Shown piece by piece: positions 7,839 to 15,717 of a stretch of DNA of 22,513 bases. The stretch's first letter is position 1. Each line of letters opens with the position of its first letter. Source of the DNA: JARRLC01 sp037387425 (GTDB lineage Bacteria > Pseudomonadota > Alphaproteobacteria > Rhizobiales > Rhodomicrobiaceae); NCBI GenBank assembly GCA_037387425.1, contig JARRLC010000059.1, positions 1 to 22,513 on the forward strand, read 5' to 3'. Position numbers and translations under genes: made by a program. Below the pieces are notes generated by a model, which saw only the letters and a list, made by a program, of their open reading frames with translations, made no database searches and had not been told where the DNA came from.

Positions 7839-7859
7839 ATTATTATTACGACAAATCCC

Positions 7860-7889
7860 CTCCCCCGTTGTGAGCACCAACAACAGGAG
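7860..7889 (-). promoter_or_regulatory. Stem-loop in the infC leader
   Basis: On the reverse strand CTCC-T-GTTGT pairs with ACAAC and GGAG around an 8-base loop (TGGTGCTC), with a small internal bulge of G. It sits about 20 bases upstream of the infC ribosome site. It has no following U tract, so it is not an obvious terminator. It may tune infC translation or mRNA stability. A weak promoter (TTCACT, 18 bases, TATTAA) lies further upstream, close to 7925-7955. Confidence 0.35.
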
Positions 7890-7971
7890 AGAACCCTACT
7901 GACATTCAAGCTACTTCAGCTTTAATAATCCCAGTAAACAAGTCAAGTGAATAGATAGGAGTTCAACTAAT

Positions 7972-9210
7972 CTAAATCAAGTTTGTATTATTGCATGGCA
8001 AAAAATCCACAGTGCCGTAACCCTTTATAAAGGCTTCGGCCAATCCACACCTGAGTAAACCATCATAAACACGTAAAGTTTTGCTTTGTAACGATGTCTT
8101 CGAGAAGTGCGCTGCAATATGAACGCGTGCAGCCTGTCGAGTTGCAGCATAAACGTCTGGACTCAGATGTAATATTATCTCGATTTTCTTCGCAAGTGCG
8201 TTTTCATCTCCAGCAGAAAAGCTCCAGCCGGTTTGTCGGCCTTCGCCGTCTTTGCCGCTCGCGAAAGTTTCCGGTAACGCGCCGATATCGCTCACGGCCA
8301 CCGGACACCCCACAGCTTGCGCCTCAATAGACGTGCGCCCGAACGGTTCTGGCTTAACCGAGGGAACAACCGCCACAGTGCTGGTAAGGAAAGCCGCCGC
8401 CATATCGCTGCAATGCCCAACGACATGCACCCGCCCGGTCAGCCCCAGCGCTTCGATGCGCTCGCGCAAGCCTTGCGAATACGCCGTGCGCCCCTGGTCA
8501 TCGCCCGCCAGAATAAACGCCACATCGTTGAACTCAGGAAGCTTGGCGAGGAGCGCCGCTGCTTCAATAAATGTGTGCTGGCCTTTCCATTGCGTCAGCC
8601 GCCCGGCCATCATCACCAAGCGCGCATCAGGCGCCACGCCCCAGGCTGCGCGCAAAGCCGCCATGCGATCCGGCGCCACATTTTGCGGATCGAATCGCTC
8701 CAGATCGACGCCGCGGTGGATCACCACCAGCCGCTCATCAGGCACGCCATGACGCGCACGCACAACGCCCGCCGTGTAATGTGAATTGGCGATCACCACA
8801 TCGCCCCGCCCCATGACGCTATTATACCAAGCCTTCAGCGCGCTTTTCTGAGTGTAGACGCCGTGATAGCTCGTCACGAACGGCACACCCGCCCGCCGCG
8901 CGGCATAATAAGCGCTCCATGCTGGCGCACGGCTGCGCGCATGCACGAGGCTCACGCCATGCGCTTTGATGATCTCGGATAGTCGGGAAATGTTCGCCCA
9001 GATTTGCAGCGGGTTTTTCGTCGCCGCCGGAATGGGAAAGAGCTTGCCTCCAACCGCTTCCAACTCGTCCGACAACCTGCCAGGCTCAGCCGCGACAAGC
9101 GCCACGCCCCCAGCCTTCACTACAGCTTCGGCCACCTCAATAACGGTGCGTTCCACCCCGCCAGTATCGAGATGCGGAAGGACTTGCAAAATCACAGGCT
9201 GTTCTAGCAT
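7972..9210 (-). CDS. Glycosyltransferase family 4 protein
   Basis: This is a 412-residue GT-B fold retaining glycosyltransferase. The N-terminal acceptor domain starts VLQVLPHLDTGGVERTVIE, with the Gly-rich acceptor loop. The donor domain contains MMAGRLTQWKGQ, the usual first strand of the nucleotide-sugar domain, and EPFGRTSIE followed by AVGCPV, the E-x7-E motif that binds the donor. There is no membrane segment, so it probably works at the inner face of the membrane on a polysaccharide or glycolipid. The frame is open to a GTG at 9249. I chose the ATG at 9210 because the family normally begins near this residue, but neither start has a clear ribosome site. The sugar and acceptor are unknown. 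It is divergent from the alpha/beta hydrolase gene and upstream of infC on the same strand. Confidence 0.88.
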   Translation of the reverse strand: MLEQPVILQVLPHLDTGGVERTVIEVAEAVVKAGGVALVAAEPGRLSDELEAVGGKLFPIPAATKNPLQIWANISRLSEIIKAHGVSLVHARSRAPAWSAYYAARRAGVPFVTSYHGVYTQKSALKAWYNSVMGRGDVVIANSHYTAGVVRARHGVPDERLVVIHRGVDLERFDPQNVAPDRMAALRAAWGVAPDARLVMMAGRLTQWKGQHTFIEAAALLAKLPEFNDVAFILAGDDQGRTAYSQGLRERIEALGLTGRVHVVGHCSDMAAAFLTSTVAVVPSVKPEPFGRTSIEAQAVGCPVAVSDIGALPETFASGKDGEGRQTGWSFSAGDENALAKKIEIILHLSPDVYAATRQAARVHIAAHFSKTSLQSKTLRVYDGLLRCGLAEAFIKGYGTVDFLPCNNTNLI

Positions 9211-9296
9211 GGTTTTTCTAACATTGGCATGGCGGGGAAGCCATGGCACATTGCGGACACTTAAAGCTTAGAGCTTCACGGAGCATAAATATAGAC

Positions 9297-10088
9297 ATGA
9301 GCCAGTCAGCGCAATTCCTCGATGTTGCAGGCGAAAACGGAAGCAGCCGCAAAATCGCCTATCTGCAAGCCCCTGTTCCTGATAGCGATGCGCCGGGCGT
9401 CGTCTGGATGGGCGGCTTCGCCTCCGATATGACCGGCGGCAAGGCTACGGGGCTCGCCAACTGGGCGGCGGAGCGGGACGTGTCGTGTTTGCGGTTCGAT
9501 TATTCCGGTCATGGGCAGTCCAGCGGCCGCTTTCAGGATGGCACTATTGGCGAATGGCTGGCGGACAGTCTCGCCGCCTTCACGACGCTCACCACGGGGC
9601 CACAAATCGTTATTGGCTCCAGCATGGGCGGCTGGCTGGCGCTTCTGTTGGCGCGCGCGCTTCAGCAGAATGCTCCAGATCATGCGGCGCGCATCAAGGC
9701 GCTGGTGCTAATCGCCCCCGCCTGGGACATGACCGAAGAACTCATTTGGAAGCACCTGCCGCCTGAGGCCCGCGAAGCCATCGAACGCGATGGCGTGTAC
9801 ATGGCGCCATCAGAGTATGACGCCCCGCTCCCCATCACCCGCGCGCTGATAGAAGAGGGGCGCACTCATTCGTTCGAGCTGGCGAGCTTTTCGCCTGGTT
9901 GTCCGGTGCGCATCCTGCAAGGCATGCAAGACCCGGATGTGCCGTGGCAGCATGCTCAGCGCCTTGTGGAGCAGTTGGGCGAAACAGATATGCGTATGAC
10001 GCTGGTGAAAGACGGCGAACACCGCATGTCGCGCGAGAGCGACCTTGCGCTTTTGTTCCAGACGCTCGGCGAGTTCACCGGAAAATAG
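9297..10088 (+). CDS. Alpha/beta hydrolase
   Basis: This is a 263-residue serine hydrolase. The nucleophile elbow is GSSMGG (S109), the oxyanion strand is VVWMGGF, and RFDYSGHGQSSG is the usual turn after strand 4. The acid is probably the Asp in MQDPDVPW and the catalytic His lies in DGEHRMSR near the C-terminus. The protein is soluble with no signal peptide. The frame is open from 9243, but MSQSAQFLDV at 9297 is the natural N-terminus. GGAG lies a rather long 13 bases upstream. Family members act on esters, thioesters or peptides, and the substrate here is unknown. The gene is convergent with cheD across 14 bases. Confidence 0.88.
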   Translation: MSQSAQFLDVAGENGSSRKIAYLQAPVPDSDAPGVVWMGGFASDMTGGKATGLANWAAERDVSCLRFDYSGHGQSSGRFQDGTIGEWLADSLAAFTTLTTGPQIVIGSSMGGWLALLLARALQQNAPDHAARIKALVLIAPAWDMTEELIWKHLPPEAREAIERDGVYMAPSEYDAPLPITRALIEEGRTHSFELASFSPGCPVRILQGMQDPDVPWQHAQRLVEQLGETDMRMTLVKDGEHRMSRESDLALLFQTLGEFTGK

Positions 10089-10102
10089 GGACAAAAGCGT
10101 TG

Positions 10103-10606
10103 TCAGCCAGAATTTTGTGAGCGGATGGTGCGCACCCGTACTTCGCCGGTCTCAGTGAAGAGCTGTACGTTCATTCCGACATTGCCGCCAGTGCGACGTG
10201 CGATAATCGGTATGCCAAGTTCTACCAACCGCGCCATGGCGAAATCGACATTATGTGTGCCGACATGTTTCCCCCCAGCAGCGGCTTCTATGCTTTGCGG
10301 CAAAACCGCCGCTCCGCCGAAGATCTTAGCGCTGATCGTTTCGAAATCAGCACCGAGTTCCAGCATCGCCGCGACAAGACGGGCAATTGCAAAATTCCCA
10401 TAGCGCAAACACGGCGTTTCGTTGTCGCTCTCTGGCAGAATGAAATGGTTGATTCCGGCAACGCCGCTTTGTTTGTCCCACAGGCATACGGCGACGCAAG
10501 AGCCAAGTACGGTCGTCACGATGCCGGGTTCCGCCAGGCAGCACAGAGCGCCAGGGGGCAAATAGACATGTTTGCGGTCTGGATTATCGGAATCGTCCGA
10601 AGCCAT
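10103..10606 (-). CDS. cheD: Chemoreceptor glutamine deamidase CheD
   Basis: The 167-residue CheD deamidates receptor Gln residues to Glu, which can then be methylated by CheR. The catalytic set is visible with the family spacing: T31, C37 in VLGSCVAV and H54 in GINHFILP. CLRYGNFA, KIFGGAAVL and VGTHNVDFA are conserved substrate-side blocks. The ATG overlaps the cheB stop by one base (TGATG), which suggests translational coupling. It is the last gene of the reverse-strand chemotaxis operon. Confidence 0.95.
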   Translation of the reverse strand: MASDDSDNPDRKHVYLPPGALCCLAEPGIVTTVLGSCVAVCLWDKQSGVAGINHFILPESDNETPCLRYGNFAIARLVAAMLELGADFETISAKIFGGAAVLPQSIEAAAGGKHVGTHNVDFAMARLVELGIPIIARRTGGNVGMNVQLFTETGEVRVRTIRSQNSG

Positions 10607-11697
10607 CAGCGCGCCCCGGCCTGGGTGATCTGAAAGGCGATTCGGTCTAGCGGCACAATCTTATCGACGGCGTTCAACTCAATCGCCTCGCGCGGCATGC
10701 CGAACACCACCGAAGTCGCTTCGTCCTGCGCGATGGTGTAAGCGCCCGCATTGTGCATTTCCAGCATGCCTTTTGCGCCATCGTCGCCCATGCCGGTCAT
10801 GATGATGCCAGTGGCGTTGCTTCCCGCATATTGTGCGGCGGAGCGGAACAGCACATCCACCGAGGGGCGATGCCGCGACACCAGCGGACCGTCCTGCACT
10901 GAGACGTAATAACGCGCGCCGCTGCGGCGCAGCAACGTATGCTTGTTGCCCGGCGCGATCAGCGCCCTTCCGCGCAGCACGGAATCTCCGTCAACGGCTT
11001 CCTTCACTTCCACCTGGCAAAGCAAGTCGAGACGCTCAGCGAACGCTGCCGTGAACTTTTCCGGCATATGCTGCACAATGACGATGCCTGGCGCGTCAGC
11101 GGGCAGAGCTTCGAGCACGGCTTTCAGCGATTCCGTGCCTCCGGTTGAAGCGCCTATACACACGATGCCTTCAGTGGTGCGCGCCATGGCGTCGCCACGC
11201 ATGACAGGCGGCGGCATAATAACATCCGCGCTCAACTTTTCCGCTGGCGCACGCCGTTCTGTGGCGGCTTTGCGCGGTTTCAACGCTTGCAAATTCGCGC
11301 GGGCCGCCCCCTTCACCGCATCGCAAATACGCACGCGCGCTTCCAACAAGAACTGTTTGGTATCGACGCGAGGCTTCAGGATGACATCGACGGCCCCCGC
11401 CTCCAGCGTCTGCATCAGCGTGGCCGAGCCTTCTTCGGTAAGGCTTGAACACATCACCACCGGTATCGGACGCTGTGACATCAGCTTGCGCAAGAAGGTG
11501 ATGCCATCCATGCGCGGCATTTCAACATCCAGGGTGATGACGTCAGGCACTTCCTGGGCGATGTGGCGCGCGGCGGCGAACGGATCGGACGCAGTCGCCA
11601 TCACCTCAATATCTGGATCGGCTTGTAGGATATCAACCAGCGTCTGCCGGACCAGCGCCGAGTCATCAATCACCAACACACGAACCGGCTTGCTCAT
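10606..11697 (-). CDS. cheB: Chemotaxis response regulator / protein-glutamate methylesterase CheB
   Basis: This is a 363-residue protein. The N-terminal receiver has the acidic pair in VIDDSALVR, phospho-acceptor D57 in ITLDVEMP, and the Lys in VILKPR. A basic linker of about 60 residues follows. The C-terminal methylesterase has S184 in IGASTGG, H210 in VQHMPEKF and D306 in TGMGDDGA. CheA phosphorylates the receiver and relieves inhibition of receptor demethylation, which provides adaptation. It has a good ribosome site (AAGGGA, about 7 bases). It lies 24 bases after cheR and is coupled to cheD by a TGATG overlap. It is intact and of normal length. Confidence 0.97.
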   Translation of the reverse strand: MSKPVRVLVIDDSALVRQTLVDILQADPDIEVMATASDPFAAARHIAQEVPDVITLDVEMPRMDGITFLRKLMSQRPIPVVMCSSLTEEGSATLMQTLEAGAVDVILKPRVDTKQFLLEARVRICDAVKGAARANLQALKPRKAATERRAPAEKLSADVIMPPPVMRGDAMARTTEGIVCIGASTGGTESLKAVLEALPADAPGIVIVQHMPEKFTAAFAERLDLLCQVEVKEAVDGDSVLRGRALIAPGNKHTLLRRSGARYYVSVQDGPLVSRHRPSVDVLFRSAAQYAGSNATGIIMTGMGDDGAKGMLEMHNAGAYTIAQDEATSVVFGMPREAIELNAVDKIVPLDRIAFQITQAGAR

Positions 11698-11721
11698 GAC
11701 TTTTCCCTTACATCCGCCGCT

Positions 11722-12576
11722 TTAAACTCGTCGAAACACTGTCGTTGCGACCAGTTCCAGCGGCAACCCCGTTCCAGGCAAATTCTCAGAATGTCCCAGC
11801 ACCAGATATCCGCCAGGCCGCAAATGACGGCAAAATTCTGCGACAACTTGGGCTTGGGTAGGTTTATCAAAGTAAATCAGAACGTTACGACAGAAGATGA
11901 TATGCATATCCTCAGCCACGTTATAGGGCTGACGAATGAGATTGATCCATCCGAACTCAATGCATCTGCGTAAGGCAGGTATGATGCGAACGCGGTCGCC
12001 TCTGCCTGTTTTCGAGCGTAGCAAGTAACGGCGCCGCATCTCCATCGGGATAGGCTCGATAAAGCTTTCCGGATAGATCCCCTGAGCCGCCGTCTTCAAA
12101 ACCTCCATGCTAATGTCGGTTGCGAGAATTGATGCCCGCAGGTCGGGCAAGCTACGCGCAACTTCAGCTAGCACCATGGCCATCGTGTAGGCTTCCGCGC
12201 CAGTAGAACACGCCGCGCTCCACACTTTTAGCGGAGTGTGCTTGGAAATACTATTGGACGTCCAAAGTTCAGGAATGGCTGTCTCAGCTAAATATTGAAA
12301 ATGCGTAGGTTCGCGGAAAAAGTCTGTTTTGTTGGTGGTCACCGCATCAATAAGCGGAACGGTTTCGTCTGCCAGCCCCCCTTCGTTGAAAAGGTAGCAG
12401 CAATAATCCGCAAACGTTTCCAATCCCACCGCGCGGATACGGCGGCGCAAACGCCCTTCCACCATGGTTTTCTTGGATGCGGGCATTTTTATCCCGCTAT
12501 ATTCCTGAATGAACGCCGCCAACCGCTCGAAATCGTCCGCGCTAAGCTGATCGGCGGATATGAGCGTTGTGCTCAT
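11722..12576 (-). CDS. cheR: Chemotaxis protein methyltransferase CheR
   Basis: This is a 284-residue SAM-dependent methyltransferase acting on receptor Glu residues. The N-terminal helical domain (FIQEYSGIKMPASKK, RLRRRIRAVG) precedes the catalytic domain with TTNKTDFFREPTHF, the SAM loop VWSAACSTGAEAYTMAM, ILATDIS, FCRNVLIYFD and LVLGHSEN. The SAM loop reads GAEAY where most CheR proteins have GEEPY, so the first acidic residue is lost. The frame is open to a GTG at 12585. I chose the ATG at 12576 because AGGTGG is placed 5 bases before it. It lies between cheW and cheB. The MCP in the same operon ends in a candidate docking pentapeptide for this enzyme. Confidence 0.96.
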   Translation of the reverse strand: MSTTLISADQLSADDFERLAAFIQEYSGIKMPASKKTMVEGRLRRRIRAVGLETFADYCCYLFNEGGLADETVPLIDAVTTNKTDFFREPTHFQYLAETAIPELWTSNSISKHTPLKVWSAACSTGAEAYTMAMVLAEVARSLPDLRASILATDISMEVLKTAAQGIYPESFIEPIPMEMRRRYLLRSKTGRGDRVRIIPALRRCIEFGWINLIRQPYNVAEDMHIIFCRNVLIYFDKPTQAQVVAEFCRHLRPGGYLVLGHSENLPGTGLPLELVATTVFRRV

Positions 12577-12639
12577 TTCGTCCACCTGATTGTAAAAGCC
12601 ACGTTTTCTTAATTCAGCTACAAGTTGTTCATCGAAATG

Positions 12640-13155
12640 TTATGTGGGACTGCAAACAGCCGCATTGCTGAGCAACGCGGCGTCTTCGTTCGAAAACAGT
12701 TTCGGCAGATCGAAAATGATCACGAAGCTATCATTGCGATGGCCGACACCGGCGATATACTCCGAATGCCAGCGCACGCCGATTTCCGGAGCCGGCTCAA
12801 CTTCCGACGCGCTTAGAGGCAACACCTCAATGACGCGGTCGGCCACCAGTCCCAGCACCAGCGGGCGGCCGCCAACATCGGTTTCGATCACCAGAATGCG
12901 CGTTGTCTCGGTCGCCTCTTTCTGCGGTAGCCCTAGCTTGGTGCGTAGGTCGAGCACGGGCACACTGCGTCCGCGCAAGTCGATCAGTCCAAGCATATAA
13001 CGCGGCGCCTCTGGGATGTGGAACACTGGCCGAATATCCAGAATTTCCAGCACCGCCTCCACGGGAACGGCGAAGACTTCCCGCTCAATTCCGAGCGTGA
13101 CGTACTGCGCTTCGTTCCCATGCTGCGCTGTCTGAGCAGATAAGGCTTGCGTCAT
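12640..13155 (-). CDS. cheW: Chemotaxis adaptor CheW (second copy)
   Basis: This is a 171-residue coupling protein that joins CheA to receptors. It has the two-SH3-like CheW fold: YVTLGIEREVFAVPVEAVLEIL, the conserved GLIDLRGRSVPVLDLR, LVLGLVADRVIEVLPL, and YIAGVGHRNDSFVIIFDL. An N-terminal extension of about 17 residues and a 20-residue C-terminal tail are not part of the core. The ATG is 3 bases after the MCP stop, with its ribosome site (AGAGGT) inside the MCP end, so translation is probably coupled. It differs clearly from the upstream cheW copy, so this is not a recent duplication. Confidence 0.95.
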   Translation of the reverse strand: MTQALSAQTAQHGNEAQYVTLGIEREVFAVPVEAVLEILDIRPVFHIPEAPRYMLGLIDLRGRSVPVLDLRTKLGLPQKEATETTRILVIETDVGGRPLVLGLVADRVIEVLPLSASEVEPAPEIGVRWHSEYIAGVGHRNDSFVIIFDLPKLFSNEDAALLSNAAVCSPT

Positions 13156-13158
13156 TGC

Positions 13159-15177
13159 TTAGTACCTCTCGAAATCGCCGTCATCGCTCTCAGCGCCGCC
13201 ATTGCCGAGATTGAGCGTATAGCCGTGGTTTGACGAGCCGAGAACTTGCGTTTGCCCTTTCGCGCCCGCAGAAGAGCCATTGCTTGCCTCAGAGTTGGCC
13301 CCTGCCGCTGCTGTCGAACGCGATTTTGGAGTATTCACGCGCTTCTTCACATTTGCGACCTTGCCGATTGCATTAGGTAATGCATGGCCTCTTCCGCTGC
13401 CATTGGCGCTCATGATGTTGATGCCTACGCCCGCGCCCATATTCGCCCGCATGCTGTGTTCCAGCCGGAAGAACGCAATGCTAGACTGCAAATGCTCGGC
13501 TTGTGCGGCCAATTCTTCTGAGGTTGAAGACATTTGCTCCGCCGAAGAAGTGTTCTGCTGGATCACCTTATCGAGCTGCTGGATCGCCTGGTTAACCTGA
13601 TCGGCGCCGATGTCCTGCTCGCGGCAGGCCGCGCTGATTTCCTCAACCAGCTCAGCCGTCTTACGGATATCGGGTACTAGCTTGGAGAGCATCTCTCCTG
13701 CGTCACGCGCGACTGTTACCGTTTGACCGGAGAGTGTGCTGATTTCAGCCGCCGCCGTCTGCGAACGTTCGGCCAGCTTGCGCACTTCAGAAGCGACGAC
13801 TGCGAAGCCCTTGCCGTGCTCGCCGGCGCGCGCGGCCTCAACCGCCGCATTCAGCGCGAGAAGGTCTGTTTGCCGTGCGATTTCTTGCACAATGGTGATC
13901 TTCTCCGCGATGGTCTGCATGGCTTCCACCGCGCGGGTCACAGCCTGGCCGCTTGTTTCGGCATCAACTGACGACTGACGCGCGATCTTCTCGGTTTGCG
14001 TGGCGTTATCAGCGTTTTGCTTGATGTTGGCGGCCATTTCTTCCATTGAAGCTGAAGCCTGTTCTGCTGCGGAGGCCTGTTCGGTCGCGCCTGCTGACAG
14101 TTCTTCGGAGCTTGCTGATAGCTCTTGGCTGCCCGAGGAAACATGCTCAGCCGCAGCCATCGCATTGCCGACAACCGTGCGCAGTTTCTCGACCATTTCC
14201 TTTAGGGCAATGCCGAGTATGTCTTTGTCTGACAAAGGCTTGGCTTCAACCTGAAGGTTTCCGTGGGAGATCGAATCCGCAACTTCCGCCGTGGAGCTCT
14301 CGACCATTTCCTTTAGGGCAATGCCGAGTATGTCTTTGTCTGACAAAGGCTTGGCTTCAACCTGAAGGTTTCCGTGGGAGATCGAATCCGCAACTTCCGC
14401 CGTGGAGCGAAGATTGGATGTCAAACCATCAAGCGCACGTGCGATATCGCCCATTTCATCAGCGCGCTGCGTGCCCGGAATGGCGACGCTATAATCGCCT
14501 ATGGCCAACTCGGCAATGCCTTCACGCAAACGCGTAAGCGGTTTGACTAGCCAAGCCAGCACAGCGATTGCACAACCAATGATCAAAGTCAGCACAATTA
14601 TCGTTGTGCTCCACACGACCATGTCGGCGTTCCAGGCTTCGGCAGCAGCTTGTTTTTCAATGGCCGCGCCCGTCTTTTCGGCAGCCTGCACAGCGGCGTC
14701 AATCTTCTCGCGATGTGCGTTATAAGCACTGGATAAGTTGTTATAAATATTTCCAGCTTGTACTTGATCGCCGTTTTCAAGCGCTGGAATTAGCTTTTGT
14801 TCGAGCAGCTCCCAGAACTTCAGTGCCGGTGCGTGCGAATCTTTGACAATAAGGTCGCGCAAACTGGCATCCATTTGCTGCTGCTTCCAGAACTCATGTC
14901 TTTTATTGTACTCGGCCTTGAGTTCAGCAAGCCGTTTCTTACGCTGCTCAATACTGTTTGGATTATGATAAAGAAGAGTTGCTTCCAGATAGGGTTCGAT
15001 GATGTATTCAGGGGGAGGTAGAATATCAGCGTTGTAATCCTTGATCGTGACAAGTTGATCGTAAATATGACCGCCAACCCGTAGCTTGTAGCTGTCATAG
15101 ATGCTGACACCAGAGCTAAGGAGGAACCCGCCAATGATGGCGATGCTCGCGATTTTTGCACCAGTAGCTATTTTCAT
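13159..15177 (-). CDS. Methyl-accepting chemotaxis protein with duplicated HAMP-linker unit
   Basis: This is a 672-residue transmembrane receptor. TM1 is at about 8-27 and the periplasmic helical sensor at about 30-185 (no recognised ligand motif, probably a four-helix bundle). TM2 is at about 187-211 and HAMP at about 209-262, followed by a second HAMP-like segment present as two perfect 37-residue copies (258-294 and 295-331). The cytoplasmic coiled coil has the conserved hairpin tip ARQTDLLALNAAVEAARAGE. A Gly/Ala/Ser/Asn-rich tail of about 90 residues ends in DFERY, fitting the aromatic-x-x-aromatic docking pentapeptide for CheR/CheB. GAGGGA precedes the ATG. The gene sits between two cheW genes, so it is the cognate receptor of this array. 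Confidence 0.95.
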   Translation of the reverse strand: MKIATGAKIASIAIIGGFLLSSGVSIYDSYKLRVGGHIYDQLVTIKDYNADILPPPEYIIEPYLEATLLYHNPNSIEQRKKRLAELKAEYNKRHEFWKQQQMDASLRDLIVKDSHAPALKFWELLEQKLIPALENGDQVQAGNIYNNLSSAYNAHREKIDAAVQAAEKTGAAIEKQAAAEAWNADMVVWSTTIIVLTLIIGCAIAVLAWLVKPLTRLREGIAELAIGDYSVAIPGTQRADEMGDIARALDGLTSNLRSTAEVADSISHGNLQVEAKPLSDKDILGIALKEMVESSTAEVADSISHGNLQVEAKPLSDKDILGIALKEMVEKLRTVVGNAMAAAEHVSSGSQELSASSEELSAGATEQASAAEQASASMEEMAANIKQNADNATQTEKIARQSSVDAETSGQAVTRAVEAMQTIAEKITIVQEIARQTDLLALNAAVEAARAGEHGKGFAVVASEVRKLAERSQTAAAEISTLSGQTVTVARDAGEMLSKLVPDIRKTAELVEEISAACREQDIGADQVNQAIQQLDKVIQQNTSSAEQMSSTSEELAAQAEHLQSSIAFFRLEHSMRANMGAGVGINIMSANGSGRGHALPNAIGKVANVKKRVNTPKSRSTAAAGANSEASNGSSAGAKGQTQVLGSSNHGYTLNLGNGGAESDDGDFERY
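14187..14408. repeat. Perfect 111-bp tandem duplication inside the MCP gene
   Basis: Bases 14187-14297 and 14298-14408 are identical at every position, and identity stops at both outer edges (T/C on the left, T/G on the right). The period is 37 codons, so the frame is kept. Each copy encodes STAEVADSISHGNLQVEA and on through KEMVE. Identity at third positions means the event is very recent or is an assembly artefact. Confidence 0.97.
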
Positions 15178-15207
15178 GATATTCCCTCTCGTATCAGAGT
15201 ATTCTTG

Positions 15208-15699
15208 TTAGGCTGCAACCCGATTACCTGCGTCTCCGTTTATTGATGACAGAAACACTGCCTCAACATTCAGGACGACTATGAAATCGTCGTCGCATTT
15301 GCCGATGTAACGGATATATTCATGACGCCATGTCATGCCGATCTTTGGCGTTTCTTCGAGCGCTGACGGTGTTAGCTCGGTGACTTCAAACACCTTGTCA
15401 GCGATAAGCCCGATGGTTGTGCGGATGCCGTCCAGGTCTATTTCGATCACGACAATCCGGGTGTCGATGGTTGGCGGCGTAGGCTCCATGCCGAATTTGT
15501 GACGTAGATCGGCTAGCGGCACCACTTGGCCGCGCACATTGATAAGACCGCTCACAAATGGGTTGGCCGTCGGCACATCGGTAATGGGCACCAGGTCGAG
15601 AATTTCACGCACATGCGCGGCATCCAGCGCAAAGACTTGACCGCCCAGGCTTAGGGTCAAGACTTCCAATGTATCGTCGATCTCCGAAATATTGGTCAT
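15208..15699 (-). CDS. cheW: Chemotaxis adaptor CheW (first copy)
   Basis: This is a 163-residue coupling protein between CheA and receptors. It shows LTLSLGGQVFALDAAHVREIL, GLINVRGQVVPLADLRHKFG, TTIGLIADKVFEVTEL and YIRYIGKCDDDFIVVLNVE, the standard CheW core with the conserved Arg in NVRGQ that contacts the receptor. It lies 18 bases after cheA and 30 bases before the MCP gene. AGGA precedes the ATG by about 9 bases. Two different CheW proteins in one operon may allow separate receptor sets or CheA-CheW ring variants. Confidence 0.95.
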   Translation of the reverse strand: MTNISEIDDTLEVLTLSLGGQVFALDAAHVREILDLVPITDVPTANPFVSGLINVRGQVVPLADLRHKFGMEPTPPTIDTRIVVIEIDLDGIRTTIGLIADKVFEVTELTPSALEETPKIGMTWRHEYIRYIGKCDDDFIVVLNVEAVFLSSINGDAGNRVAA

Positions 15700-15717
15700 A
15701 TTGGCGTTCCTGCCTGT

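Noticed and set aside
10943..11725. Forward 260-codon frame antisense to cheB
   Set aside because: A long shadow produced by the GC-rich codon use of cheB. It is full of Ser, Ala and Thr and has no domain.
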